In this document: piece after piece, positions 40,605 through 51,672 of the stretch
Layout: each line of letters begins with the position of its first letter
Position numbering within the stretch: position 1 is the stretch's first letter
NCBI RefSeq assembly: GCF_902459465.1
Contig: NC_047082.1
Span: forward strand, 1,984,001-2,048,000
Source of the DNA: Asterias rubens
Lineage: Eukaryota; Echinodermata; Asteroidea; Forcipulatida; Asteriidae
Direction: 5' to 3'
Length of the DNA: 64,000 nt
The notes under the pieces: model-generated
What the model was told of the DNA's origin: nothing
Database searches by the model: none
Seen by the model: only the letters and a program-made list of their open reading frames with translations
Made by a program: the position numbers and the translations under genes

Positions 40605-40860
40605 GGGCCACGTTTTGCGTATTCGTTCATCTGGATACTGTACACGGATTTACGCACGTTCTCTGAAGATTTACGTATGATTTTTCGCTAACGAGAGGAA
40701 AGAAAGGCAAAACGTTTCCACAGACCATGTTCAGAAAACGTTAAAGGACAGACGCAACAGTCTAAATTGAAAGACAAAAAAAAGTGTAAAAACTCGAAAC
40801 AGTATTTTTGTACCCGAAGAAATGACACGATTGATTCCGAAGTTCAGAGATTTAATGAAA

Positions 40861-40866
40861 AATAAA
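40861..40866 (+). promoter_or_regulatory. Candidate poly(A) signal of SLC16-like gene
   Basis: AATAAA, 257 bp after the stop codon. Confidence 0.5.
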
Positions 40867-41306
40867 CACTGAATTTATAAATCTCTAAACGTTTATTAAA
40901 AGGAAATTGACAGCAGTTTGTATATACAAAGACCTAAAGGTAAGGGCTTTCATTTTGACACCACCAGGGCTTTCATTAAACATTATACAGGGATCCGATA
41001 ACCGTTGCCTTTTATTTTGACATAGTTGTCAAGACAAATTAACCGCCTACGCATTCCTCAAACAAGCCTGCGTAGAAAGATACGCATACATGTTTTATGC
41101 TCAAACTAAATTCTGAGATTTTCTTGCAATTAGTAAGTTGTCTTTAAGTATATAAATACTATAAGGTGTTATCAGGGTTGTAAATTTTATTATTTATATA
41201 AAGCAATTCAACCCTTATAATAGTTTTAAATATTTGAATTTATTATTATGACTTTACAATTAATAATTTTATTTTATATTTTGTATCTATGAAAAACTCG
41301 GTTATC

Positions 41307-42407
41307 TAAACTGCTCACAAAAAGTAAGGAAACTTTTTTCAATCCAGTATATTTGTTATTATTTAATACTCTCTTTGTATATGGTATACATCAATGCAAA
41401 GCTGAAATATTCCTCTTTAAAATGATACCAAACTTGAAATGATTACATGTTGCTGGACTTGACCACGTTAATGAGAATGAGACAAAGTCACAAATCAAAT
41501 GTGCCAAAATTAGCAATGTTGTGTTACTGCGTGAACAATTAAATTGACACTGTAATTCAAACAAGCAAGACAACTTACTGATCTTAATCCACTTTATTGC
41601 GACAAGAAGTTTGGTATAGAGCAAGACAACTTACTGATCTTAATACACTTTATTGATACAAAAAGTTCAGTAACAAGTGAATGATCCGAAGGCGTTGATG
41701 ACAGCCTGGCACCTTCTTCTCATGCTGCACACAAGTCTTGTGATGCGCTGATGATGATGGGGGATGACGTTCCATTCTTTATTAAGGAACCTGGTTAGGT
41801 CAGCCACAGTTGATGTGTTGGTGGTTCTGGCGCGGACAGCGAGGCCAAGCTGGTCCCACAGATGTTCCATGGTATTCAGGTTTGGACTGTTAGCAGGCCA
41901 ATCCATCCGGTGCATCCCAACAATTTTCAGGTAGTCGGTCACCAGTCGGGCTCGATGGGGGCGAGCGTTGTCATCTTGAAAGATGGTATTTGGTCCAAGA
42001 GTCTGCAAGTATGGGACTGCATTCGGCTGTAGAATATCGTCTTGCAAATACCCATCAAAAAATGTGTTTTTCATGAGATGAGGGTTAATTGTGTCTGATG
42101 AGCTCACTGGTGCAAATCTTTGTGTAAACCATTAATGGTTCTGAAAAGCTTGATCGGTTTGATTATTGAGTATTACCTATTGACCATTCACAGACAACGG
42201 TAATTTTGGCACATTTGATTTGTGACTTTGCCTCATTGTTATTCGTGTAACCAAGTCCAGCAACATTTAATCATTGCAAATGTGGTATTATTTTAAAGAG
42301 GAACAGTTCAGCTTTGCATTGATATATACCATGTACAAAGAGGATATTAAATAACAACAAATATACTGGATTGAAAAAAAGTTTCCTTACTTTTTGTAAG
42401 CAGTTTA
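41307..42407 (-). mobile_element. Internally deleted Tc1/mariner element
   Basis: Bounded by terminal inverted repeats of about 205 bp: 41307-41511 and 42202-42407, both ending TAAACTGCTCACAAAAAG or a close variant. TA at each outer edge fits a Tc1-type target site. The 1.1-kb length is less than a full Tc1 element (about 1.6 kb), and the inner part holds only the C-terminal part of the transposase. A 35-bp inner sequence starting GCAAGACAACTTACTG is also tandemly repeated at about 41563 and 41620. It cannot be autonomous as it stands. Confidence 0.9.
41667..42107 (-). pseudogene. Tc1/mariner transposase, C-terminal fragment
   Basis: 146 codons from the catalytic half of a Tc1-type transposase. 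FQDDNARPHRA carries the second catalytic Asp and DWPANSPNLNTMEHLWD the third acidic position (Glu) of the DDE triad. The N-terminal DNA-binding helices and the region with the first catalytic Asp are missing upstream, where only about 95 bp remain before the inverted repeat. The remaining frame is open to its stop, so the loss looks like one internal deletion and not gradual decay. Confidence 0.9.
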
Positions 42408-43443
42408 TATTGAGCTAATTGGCTCTACCATTTTTGTAGATTGTAGATGGACAGTGTGAGATGATTATAAAAATGAAGAAGCGTTGACTTATATAAAGAA
42501 GCATTACAAACTTTAATTGTTAAAAAACATAATATGATCATAGTCCAATGAATTTATTTCTTCCCTTTGTAAATTGTTTACTAATTGTCATATTTTCTCA
42601 AATTTTATGTAGCAATATTATCACTGGCTTAAGTGAAACTTTCTAGTCTTCAAACTATTTAAATTCTTGTGTTTTCTTATTATATAAAAAAAAATTATAT
42701 TAAGCACCGTTTATTAAGTGAATCAATGGTTATTTAAGTGAATTAAGTGGATTATTATACATGGTTTCATAAAGACGAATCGGTGGAAATTTGAATTCAT
42801 GCTACATATCTGTATATTCTTACACAATAGAAATAACACAAGATGGTACAATCTTAACTACCGGTGTTTTACAAGTAGGCTCAAACAAACCAGAGCAGTT
42901 ACAAAGAAAAAACCCATTATGAAGTTATTAATGAAACCTGCATGAAAAGTCTTTTAGAGTGTTTCACTAAAACAAAACATGCACCAAGTTTGTTTGTCTT
43001 GCCAATTGGTAGAAGTAATTACATACAATTTATAAATATGTTTTAATCCGCGTATATCATACAAGCATTACGATTCGCTTTGTACACTAATTCAGTAGTA
43101 ATCCGAAATGTCTAATATAAACAACATAATCTCTCAAGCCAAACCTTTAACCAGTATGTTGTGTTTGATTTGTTCAGATGAATTCTGTTCATAATATTCA
43201 TATAATAGTTCAACTTAGACACTTGTCTCTCTTCATAAAACGTTCCTCTCGTCTAACTTTACTAGACCTTGGGACAATCCATAAATTGAGCAGAAATGTA
43301 AAAAGCTGTGAGACATCTAATTTAAAACTATTTTTTGAATATTTAGCATTTTGGACTGTATGCTAATTGCTAAGGGAGTTAGTGTCTTGCCTTCTACACT
43401 CGTCATCTATGGTTCATATAACAAAACATTATACCGCATACCT

Positions 43444-43690
43444 GGGCCCAATTTCATAGAGCTGCTAAACACAAAAAAATTGCTTAACATGCAGTTTCTT
43501 CCTTGATAAAAACAGGATTACCAACCAAATTTCCACCTTATTTTCAGGATAAGCAAACAACAGCTATATACCAGTTACAAGAAATATATATGCACCATAT
43601 GGAAATTTGGTTGGTAATCTTGTTTTTATCAAGGAAGAAATTTCATGCTAAGCAAATTTTTGTGCTAAGCAGGTCTATGAAATTTGGCCC
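43444..43690. mobile_element. Palindromic MITE-like element (247 bp)
   Basis: The left end GGGCCCAATTTCATAGAGC pairs with the right end (complement GGGCCAAATTTCATAGACC). The arms continue inward for about 90 bp, including TTCCTTGATAAAAACA on both sides. No coding capacity. A truncated relative is at 56234-56323. The TIR start GGGCCNATTTCA is shared with the element at 46144-46291. Confidence 0.78.
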
Positions 43691-43845
43691 TGATCATCCG
43701 TATGTTAGCTAAAACATTCCCACGTAACGACACAAGACGAATTCTGAAGAGAAAAACATCGCCCCTTAATTAAGTTTTTGACAGCGTCAACGACCGTTTT
43801 AGCCAGTCAACAAATACTGGGTGATGTGTAGTGCTAATGGTCAGT

Positions 43846-46800
43846 TTACTTGGTGTTGTTAGGGAGAGCTAATCCACTTTCGGGTCTCTCAGCCAGACAA
43901 TGTAGCACGCCCACACCGACCATAGCGCACCAGGTGAGGAAAGAGACCCATCCAGCTCGCTGCAAAAACACATAGGTAAATAGATTAACAAAGATGAAGA
44001 ACATTTCAGTTTGTCGAAGTTATTCAGATTTTTTTTATACTTTATTTCCTTCGTTTGTTGTGTATCATCACAAACCACTGTTATCTTGATGAAATGGCGG
44101 TAGATATATAAATCATATCAAGTCACAAAGTATAGTGACTTTAAAAAAAGGTATGTCGTTTAGGAGTATTTAAAAGTGTTTCTGTCAACAAACTATCCCA
44201 CCGGATGCCCCCCATAGATAATATAAATTAATAGGGCACATGTCATTGAAACTAGATGAAACTGATAAAGATCTTACCTCTGCTTTTGAATAATCTTCAT
44301 AGAATCCAGAGCCGTCATAAATGTGCCAATCCACCTGTTGAAATAACTCACAGCTAAAAAAGAAAAACAAAAAAGTTAAGACTATGTTTATGCAATAATT
44401 GACGCATTGTTTAGTGTATGTTTAAGTTCATTTTTAATATAATATCTTTAGTTGGCCAAGCTTTTGATACTCCACCTTATTTCAGATAAAGTCCTCAAAC
44501 TCATGATCCTGATGTATAAAAAAATACACAAGCCCCCTTCTTGTCACAGACAAGCTTCAATTGAGATCTCAGCAAACACATTTTTCGTTCATCTACCTCT
44601 TGTTCCCTTTTGCAGAAAGATCATTCTCCGTATTAAGGCCCCAAAAGTGGAACAAGCTTCCCGTATAAATCAGAAATTTCAGCTCAACTTCCTAGTGTAA
44701 GACACTCCAGCTTACCTGTTCCAGCAGGATAACTAACTATTCATTATATGCCTCAGCGCCGGTGTGCAAACTTTTGTTTTTGGTGCTCTTTAAATAAGAC
44801 CATTTATGAAACTCAAATGTATTCATAAGTTCGTTCAAACTCACTCATAATTTGCGGTCCTAACTTGCAGTGACCTAAATCCTTCACAGACGTTGTTAAG
44901 ACCATGTGACAAGATAGCTGCCTCTGCCAAGATGAGTACAGACATGATGCTATACACTGGAACAAGAATTATCCTTATTATTTTTCTGCGGATGAATACA
45001 TACACAATGGTAAGTCGTAAAGTTTTACAAACGATATATACACAAATTTATATGTTCACAAGTCGGAAAATTGTACGGTGTTATGCTAAGGTCGTTATTC
45101 ACGATTATGGATCCATGTTGCTTTGGCAAATTAAACACCGCAATCAAATGCCACCCCCCCCCCCATGTTTTTTGTTTTTTTTTATATTAAAAATTGGCGT
45201 GGGAGTAATTCGTCCTGTGTGACCCTTCCAAGCCACCATATCTTCGAGTTCGTTTAATCCAAATTCGTTTACATTTGTCGTCGTCGTGGTTGTCATCTTA
45301 AATAAAATGCACACTCAAACAGCTGTCGTCGTCCTTGTCATTGTCGAGTGACATTAAGGTTCTTACAAATCAAGTCGTGCACAGCACAGTACGAATATTC
45401 TGTACATTGCATTGATGAACCCAATACATGCAGCTAATCCCTGCACCCCTACTATAAAGATGCATCTTGGTGGATCGTTTGCATTCAACTCAAAGTTGGT
45501 ATGTGATGTCCAGATGACATTCCCGCCTAGCACACAGTCACCAGCAAATGCTTCCTATTCAATGAACGAAAAGAAGATAAAAACCATAGAAATTAGACCA
45601 TTTTTATGGACGTGCATACGTCATTTTGTTACGCGTGTATGGCAAAGTATTTTGATGATGTCATTGTATGGCAAACATTTTGCCATACAATGACATCATC
45701 ATCGACCAATGAATACTCTATAGAAACGGTCTATGTGCGCTGACATCTTGCCATAAACCTTATCGCAAATGCCAATGCACAAGCGCAGACTGTTGAATGA
45801 GGTGCATTGTGGGATATATATGGATCAAATTTGATACCAGCTAGACCACAATGCACCTAATTTCAAGCTTTACGCGCGCGCCCCGGTTTTTGCGAAAAGG
45901 TTTTTTTTGCCATACGCGCGTCTCACGCGAGGATCATTTTGCCATACATGCGCATCGCGCGTATAATTCGCTGCGTCCACAGACGACGACACAGAGGGTG
46001 ATCGCGAGCTCAGCGTTCTCCGGGTTCTATTTCTATTGATAAAATCCATAATAAAACCATGGATTCGCAATCCGACACAGGAGTCGCAATCCGGTGAAAA
46101 TAGTTCGCAATCCCTTTTAACGTAACGGTTTCGCAATCACTCGGGGCCAATTTCACAAAGAGCTAAGATTTATCTTAGCTACAAATCAATCATAGTTACG
46201 AAGTATTAAGAATCGTGTCAAAATACAAATCACTATGGTAATACTGTCAGTATGTCTTGCGATGATTTTTTTTGCTTTGTGAAATCGACCCAGACTTAAA
46301 CACATTCTCAACCCAATATGTCTACATCAATCTGTTTCTTAAGGTAATACCAAAACAAGTGCAATCTTACTCTAAAGTGCTGGTAAATATCGTTTGCATT
46401 TCCAGTATTTCAAGAAATTGTTTCCAAAGTATCCCATTTCCGTTAAATATTTTTAAAACACCCATACAACATTGAACTTGAATATACCAAACGCGTAATG
46501 TCTAATCATATAAAAGTGTTTTGCCTTTTGTGCTGAAATATCTAGTTATTAATATAATTGATAAGAATTTTTTCCTATATGGTAATCAAATGATTGACTT
46601 ATCTGGAGTGATTTGCACTGTTAGCCAGCAGCTCGGAGAAAAGATAAGGAATAATCGATGTGGTGTTTAAAACGTTCAATAACTCTATAATAAGGCCTGC
46701 AAGGGACACCATCTGTCAAGAAACTAAATTTCTTAACTCATCCCTAAATGTGACTCATTTGGTAAGACATTCAGCACTGACTGGGTCACAGTGAACACAA

Positions 46801-47771
46801 ACTCACAAGGTCAAAACAATAACATGTTCTTAAGACTATAACTTTTCTTGTAACTGTAACATATTAATTGGTCTAAGCAGGTTTTAATAGTCGGCTTTTT
46901 GTATTACTGTTTATAGAGAAATTTATGAAATAGAAATTTAACTGAAGTGTACACAGATCTATTTTAGCCGTGGATGATTGATCCTCATCCGTTGGTTTTC
47001 AAAATAGCATTCGATATTAAAAGGTCATACAGTTCTATAGTATAGGCCTACTAGCATTATGAACTTTAAGTTCATAATGCGCATACCGCCCAAACAACAT
47101 TTTTAAGTTACCATGATTTGGTGTTCTTTTTTGGTCATACAATAATATTGGAAACATAGTCCAATTTGAACACGGTTTTCTTATGGACAATTTATTTCTA
47201 AAAACAAATTGTACCAAATTTAAGCAAATAGGCTTAACTTGCATACAATTAGTACAAATAAAGTATTAGGCCTGCTAAAACTAAACTGTTGATATTTCCG
47301 CGTTAAGATTTCATATGTGTGTGTCGTTCAAACGCCGGATCCGTTTACAATTGTTCTGAAGACTACACACAAAATTTATTGGGAAAGAGTGTGCACGAAT
47401 TTAGGTTAAATTTAGAGTTGTTGTTGTTGTTGTTGTTGTTGCTGGAGTTGTTGTTGTTGTTGTTGTTTGTATAATTTTTAATTATAAGCGACCAAGTGTC
47501 TATTAGCACTGCGTATTAATTTAATAAACAGTGATGAATCGTGTCCATAGCACAATCGTCGAACAAAAGTCACCCTTACCAATAAAAAACATTCAAAGAA
47601 TTAGAAACAAACAAAAATAATTATGAATAAAACAGTGTGAAAACATGAATGAGATTCCAAACAACTTACCGTTTGTCTACCCACAAGTGAAGACACTACG
47701 AGCCCCGAAGCCACTGCGGTTACACACAATCCTATCTCCACTAAAGACAATGTATAATATAACGCCGGCAT
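43846..47771 (-). CDS. TMEM179: TMEM179-like four-TM membrane protein
   Basis: Small membrane protein of unknown biochemical role, resembling vertebrate TMEM179. Minus-strand exons: 47670-47771, 45367-45554, 44865-44985, 44278-44334, 43846-43959; all phases close, giving 193 aa (human about 233). The start ATG (MPALYYTLSL) leads straight into TM1. It is followed by a short loop with CVLGGNVIW, TM2 (CIFIVGVQGLAACIGFINAM), TM3 (ILVPVYSIMSVLILAEAAIL), then VCEGFRSLQ, a loop VDWHIYDGSGFYEDY and TM4 (GWVSFLTWCAMVGVGVL). The Cys-Glu after TM3 and the FY.......G.W..WL-like pattern before TM4 resemble TMEM179 as I recall it, which supports the name more than overall identity does. For exon 4 an AG 24 bp upstream would put a stop in frame, so CAACAG/GTGG was chosen. 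TMEM179B or another four-TM family remains possible. Confidence 0.72.
45654..45700. repeat. Perfect inverted repeat with 22-bp arms
   Basis: GATGATGTCATTGTATGGCA and its complement face each other around a few bases in TMEM179-like intron 1. The word TTTTGCCATAC recurs nearby at about 45679, 45902 and 45936. Confidence 0.85.
46144..46291. mobile_element. MITE-like element (148 bp)
   Basis: Inverted ends GGGCCAATTTCACAAAG and complement GGGTCGATTTCACAAAG, in TMEM179-like intron 1. Inner sequence contains TAAGATTTATCTTA, itself a short palindrome. Related at its ends to the element at 43444-43690. Confidence 0.72.
47054..47080. repeat. Perfect 27-bp palindrome
   Basis: Arms of 13 bp (GCATTATGAACTT and complement) around a single T, in TMEM179-like intron 1. 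Confidence 0.88.
47417..47467. repeat. GTT microsatellite, interrupted
   Basis: About 8 GTT units, GCTGGA, then about 7 GTT units; the complement is (AAC)n. In TMEM179-like intron 1. Confidence 0.88.
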
Positions 47772-49550
47772 CTTGGAAAAAGTTCTCTGGGTTTTCTCTT
47801 CAAGTACTCTTAATCTTACGGCTACAAGAGTGTCTAACTTCAACCAAGGTTTTAAGTTTTTAGTCGTAGTCTGATAGTTAAGTCTTTGATGGGCGGGATT
47901 AGAATAGTTGTATATGAATTGTATGAGATCCTCTGAGTAATCCAACCGGTTCGCCTCTAGAGGAACACCAACTAAGCCTTTTCTTTGGAACAGTGTACAC
48001 TGAAGGAGTCGATACCCCACTAGTTTGATGTTATATTGCAGTATCGACTCGCGCTACTGTGCACTGGTTCGCCTGACCGTACAATTTGCATTGACGTTAT
48101 CGGTTATTCGGAATCGTTCAATGTAATCACAAGTATTCCGACTAGCGGAATAATGATCATGTTCCCTTCAATTGAAATAACTGACTCACATCCCGGCCGT
48201 GGTTGCCTGTGCGCCCCTTACCAATCCAGGGACAAACTTGCTCAATTTCCTGAGAAGGGGTCTTATCAACATGACCCGAAAGCACTAAGGGATCAGCTTG
48301 AATTATTTTGTCGGTGTAAATTGGTCTTAAATGCCAATATCCTGATTGGTTTACATTGGTCTGTTGTGGCGGAAGACTATCAAGATGGATTGGTTTTGAA
48401 GGAGGGGCATACGTTTGGCAATCTCTTACTTGGCAATAAAAACGTTTGGTTGGAACTTTTCCAGCAAAAAGTTCTTAAAAGAAGCAAACAGCAACTTTTG
48501 AAAGTATACAGCATGCTGAGAAACTTGTATTGCTCGAGGATATTTCCCATAGAAACTCAACAATACTTGACCACGACCACGCAAACGAATCTTGTTATAC
48601 TTGCAAGCTTTTCGTGCTGTGTTTGTCCAAATAAATGAATATGAAATTAAATCAAACTTCTGTATAAGAAGTAAACCAACTTAAATGTACTTATGCATGG
48701 TAAGATTCATTAGTCCAAAACGTCCCACTTCCATCAATGTAACTTTATTGTTTTAATTGAACACTTATTACGGTCTCAGACCCCAATTTATCCCCGTTTT
48801 CCTTGACCACACCCATTTTCTGTCCATTATGTAATGGTCACAAACACCTGTCACGGTGTGGTGCACCTGATACAACATGCCCCCTCTCATACCGTAAAGG
48901 ACCAACCGTACCGAATCAGCCATTCTCGATCATCCCTAAAGCCAAGAATGTATCTACACAGTGACGCACACGCGCAGAAACAACGCAAACGCTCGGGGTT
49001 TGTTTTGCGCGCAAGACACATTTTTAGCTAAATAACAATCGAAGGTTCATTTTGTTTTCGAGAAAGTTGGATCACGTGTTGTTGATACGTGTAAGAAAAG
49101 CTAAACTATAGGAGAATAATATGGAAAATAAAATAATGCAGCCAGGGACATACTGAACTGCCGTGTCACCATCGGGGAGGAGAATAAAAAAAGGTAAACA
49201 CTGATGTAGGGCCTAAGGGCATAAGCTTAATGTTTGAAGTAGGGCTATAGTAATGTTTTACTGGCCATTCCTTACTTGTGTGGTGGTTCTAGTTTGGTTT
49301 ATCATTTGGTTTATCATTCAAGCACACACTGATGTTTGCGTCACATTATATCCTCTCTTCATTAAGAAGTGCAGACTTATACTTTGGCATTAAATGACAC
49401 TTTTGGGCCATTGAACAGGACCTATTATAAGGATTGAAGGTTTCCCAAACATTATGACAGAGTACTTTGTGTCTTCTTGATTTTGTAGAAAGTGAGTAAC
49501 TGGAAGTCATTGATTTCATCACCTCATCATCCCAAGGTATTGGAACGGCC
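47772..49550. other. Divergent region TMEM179-like / 315-aa ORF
   Basis: Holds the presumed upstream regions of both flanking genes, a short inverted repeat (GAGTCGATAC, 48007-48048) and an open frame at 48036-48638 listed separately. A donor-like AAAAAGGTAAAC near 49190 might end a 5'UTR exon of the 315-aa gene, but this is weak. Confidence 0.4.
48036..48638 (+). CDS. Unrecognised open frame, may be chance
   Basis: About 200 codons without a stop, but the first ATG in frame is at about 48153 (161 codons). I recognise no domain, signal peptide or membrane segment, apart from a short hydrophobic end. The frame begins right after TATATTGCAG, which would pass as a splice acceptor, so it could be an exon of an unseen gene. 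Composition is Leu/Ser-rich and not strongly coding-like. Low confidence. Confidence 0.15.
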   Translation: MQYRLALLCTGSPDRTICIDVIGYSESFNVITSIPTSGIMIMFPSIEITDSHPGRGCLCAPYQSRDKLAQFPEKGSYQHDPKALRDQLELFCRCKLVLNANILIGLHWSVVAEDYQDGLVLKEGHTFGNLLLGNKNVWLELFQQKVLKRSKQQLLKVYSMLRNLYCSRIFPIETQQYLTTTTQTNLVILASFSCCVCPNK

Positions 49551-50498
49551 ATGTCGCTGTTCTCAACTAATGTCTTGGGTTTACAAATCAAGAGATGGCG
49601 CTTGTTTGATGTGGAGACGACCATGAAGCGCAAAGCAGAAAACGACATCAACGTCAAGATGCTGCACTGGGAGTTAGAAAAACAGATGAAGATACATGAG
49701 GAGATCAAACGCCGGAAGATAGAGAACCAGCTCCGGGATGATGACGCAATTAACTACAATTGGCTTCGACGGGACGCCCTCATGCGTCCAGAGTTAGAGA
49801 TGTCAAACAGTATGAAGCAGGAGTTTCAAGATCTCTGTGAGAGAACGAGGCCGTCAGATATGAATCAAATAACGAAGACTATTTCAAGATTACTTCAAAG
49901 CAAAGAACCAGCTCCAGAGGATGTACCGAGAATTTTCGTCAACGTCCTTCGTTCGTTTGTTCCTGATGATGATAATGATGATACACGAAAACAGAGCATC
50001 GTGCACAGATTAATCTCCGGATCATTGAGGCGTTTAAAAAGAACAAACAAAATCGATCACAATAATGACACAGAAACAAAAGTAAAATCTTTATCGAATG
50101 GAGACGTTGAGGGCAGTACAGCTTGCAGAGACCACTTGCTTTTTGCAGGTAAGAGCAGGCTGCATTGTCTAATCAACTTGGAGAACGAGACTCATCCGAT
50201 GACAAACTTTGACATGCCGTTTAGTAAACGTGTGAGAAATGACGCAGATACAATATCTTTAAGCAACACAGGCAATACAACGAGGCATCATTCTGAAGCA
50301 TGGACAAGCCGCATTGAAGAAGTTACACCAGATCCAGAGAATCTTGACTACCAGACCACTGGAGACAATGTCTTAACTGAGGCTGGTTATTCACGTGTAG
50401 CGAGTGATATGGAGGTAGTTGACCTGGCTTCCGCCTCGTCCTCAGAGGAGGGTCATGTAGATAAACACGGTACACTAAGTGCGTCATTGCCCGTGTGA
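49551..50498 (+). CDS. Unrecognised coiled-coil protein, 315 aa
   Basis: I do not recognise this family. The ATG has a fair context (GCCATG) and is the first in an open frame whose upstream stop is near 49495. Residues about 24-60 form a long, charged, heptad-like helix rich in Lys/Glu with a nuclear-signal-like KRRK (EEIKRRKIENQ). A second helical region (about 84-140) is followed by an acidic DDDNDD stretch. The remainder to residue 315 looks disordered, Ser/Thr/Asp-rich, ending with a Ser/Glu cluster. AATAAA occurs 53 bp after the stop, supporting a real 3' end. A strong donor, GCAG/GTAAGAG, occurs inside the frame at 50149, so a spliced form with a shorter or different C-terminus is possible. 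A nuclear protein is inferred from composition only. Confidence 0.55.
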   Translation: MSLFSTNVLGLQIKRWRLFDVETTMKRKAENDINVKMLHWELEKQMKIHEEIKRRKIENQLRDDDAINYNWLRRDALMRPELEMSNSMKQEFQDLCERTRPSDMNQITKTISRLLQSKEPAPEDVPRIFVNVLRSFVPDDDNDDTRKQSIVHRLISGSLRRLKRTNKIDHNNDTETKVKSLSNGDVEGSTACRDHLLFAGKSRLHCLINLENETHPMTNFDMPFSKRVRNDADTISLSNTGNTTRHHSEAWTSRIEEVTPDPENLDYQTTGDNVLTEAGYSRVASDMEVVDLASASSSEEGHVDKHGTLSASLPV

Positions 50499-51672
50499 AG
50501 ACTTACTAATCCCTGTATCCCATTTGCCATCGTTTAATTGAATTTGAAACAATAAATTTTAGTCTGCCAAAAGTAAATAATAATTGTTGAGATCATGCCC
50601 ATAATAGTTTTCTGTTTCTGAGGGGTTGTTGTTTTCAGGCGCATCGGTGTACATGGGATTGTAAAAACATTTTTCAAAGAGACGTTTTTCTCTTTTATAT
50701 TATCAAATGAACCATTCATTGCCATCTTAAAAAGCCCTCGGTCGAATCCAACAACCCCAATACTATCATCAAACTTTTGTTTTTAGAAATAAAGAATCTT
50801 TACAAAACTGCATTTTAGGAAGAAAATGTATGTAGATCATGAGACATGATTTTAATAAGAGCACTTGAAATAATTATTTAAGTTTTCAGCCATAATGTAA
50901 TGCTGCATTGACAGTGGTTAACAAAGTAATAAAAGTGTACAAAAAATAGCTGTGCAAATAAACTTCTCTCTAGTCAGCAATAGTTTCTATTACATTTTGT
51001 CTTTGATACGTTTTAAGCAAAACAGCTTAAGCAAATGGGCACAACTTTTAACACTTTTTTTTTTTAACAATTGAAGAAGAGTTTAGAATTATTTTGGTAA
51101 GCATTCGTTGTGACTATCGATAAACTAATGACAAATCGAGTCGGTGGAGTTTCACACTTTGAAAAATAAACAATAATACTTTGTTATTTTCCAATTGGAA
51201 AACTTAAAATATATAATTAATTTTATAGCAGTGAATTGCAAAGAAATTAAGCCAAATAGTCTGTTTGTATATAAATGATTATATACATTATACATTTTTA
51301 TTAATTCTCAAAAATTATGTATGGAGTAATAGGCCTACTTAGAAAATACAATTATTGTCCAAAATTTTGTCATTATTGATTGTGGCAGCAGAGAGATCGA
51401 TTGCAGTTATTTTACGTAATTTTGAGCTTGCCCATGCTTCCGCGATCAATGGAATATGGTAACAAGGCTGCTGCTACATTGGATCCACTAAAGTCCAATT
51501 ACTTTTAATAACAAATGGAAATCGTCACAAGAGCTGTAACGAAAGTACCTTTTAAGCCGAGATTTATAAGAAAAGTGGAAATGGAACACGGATAGCAACA
51601 TTTTCGTTAGTTGAAAAGTGTTTCGTAAACGGATCGGTCATTTGTCGAGACAGGTTGTTGACTGAGAGTAGA
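50499..51672. other. Convergent 3' region, 315-aa ORF / SLC44A1
   Basis: AT-rich, presumably 3'UTRs of both genes. Plus-strand TTTATT at 51297-51302 (AATAAA on the minus strand) is a candidate poly(A) signal for SLC44A1, about 370 bp past its stop. Nothing else seen. Confidence 0.5.
50551..50556 (+). promoter_or_regulatory. Poly(A) signal of the 315-aa ORF
   Basis: AATAAA 53 bp after the stop codon at 50498. Confidence 0.5.

Larger units (their letters stand above)
40605..43845. other. Convergent intergenic region with transposon remnants
   Basis: Contains the 3'UTR of the SLC16-like gene, a deleted Tc1/mariner element (41307-42407) and a palindromic MITE (43444-43690), about 150 bp before the TMEM179-like stop codon. 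No other gene is seen. Confidence 0.7.
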
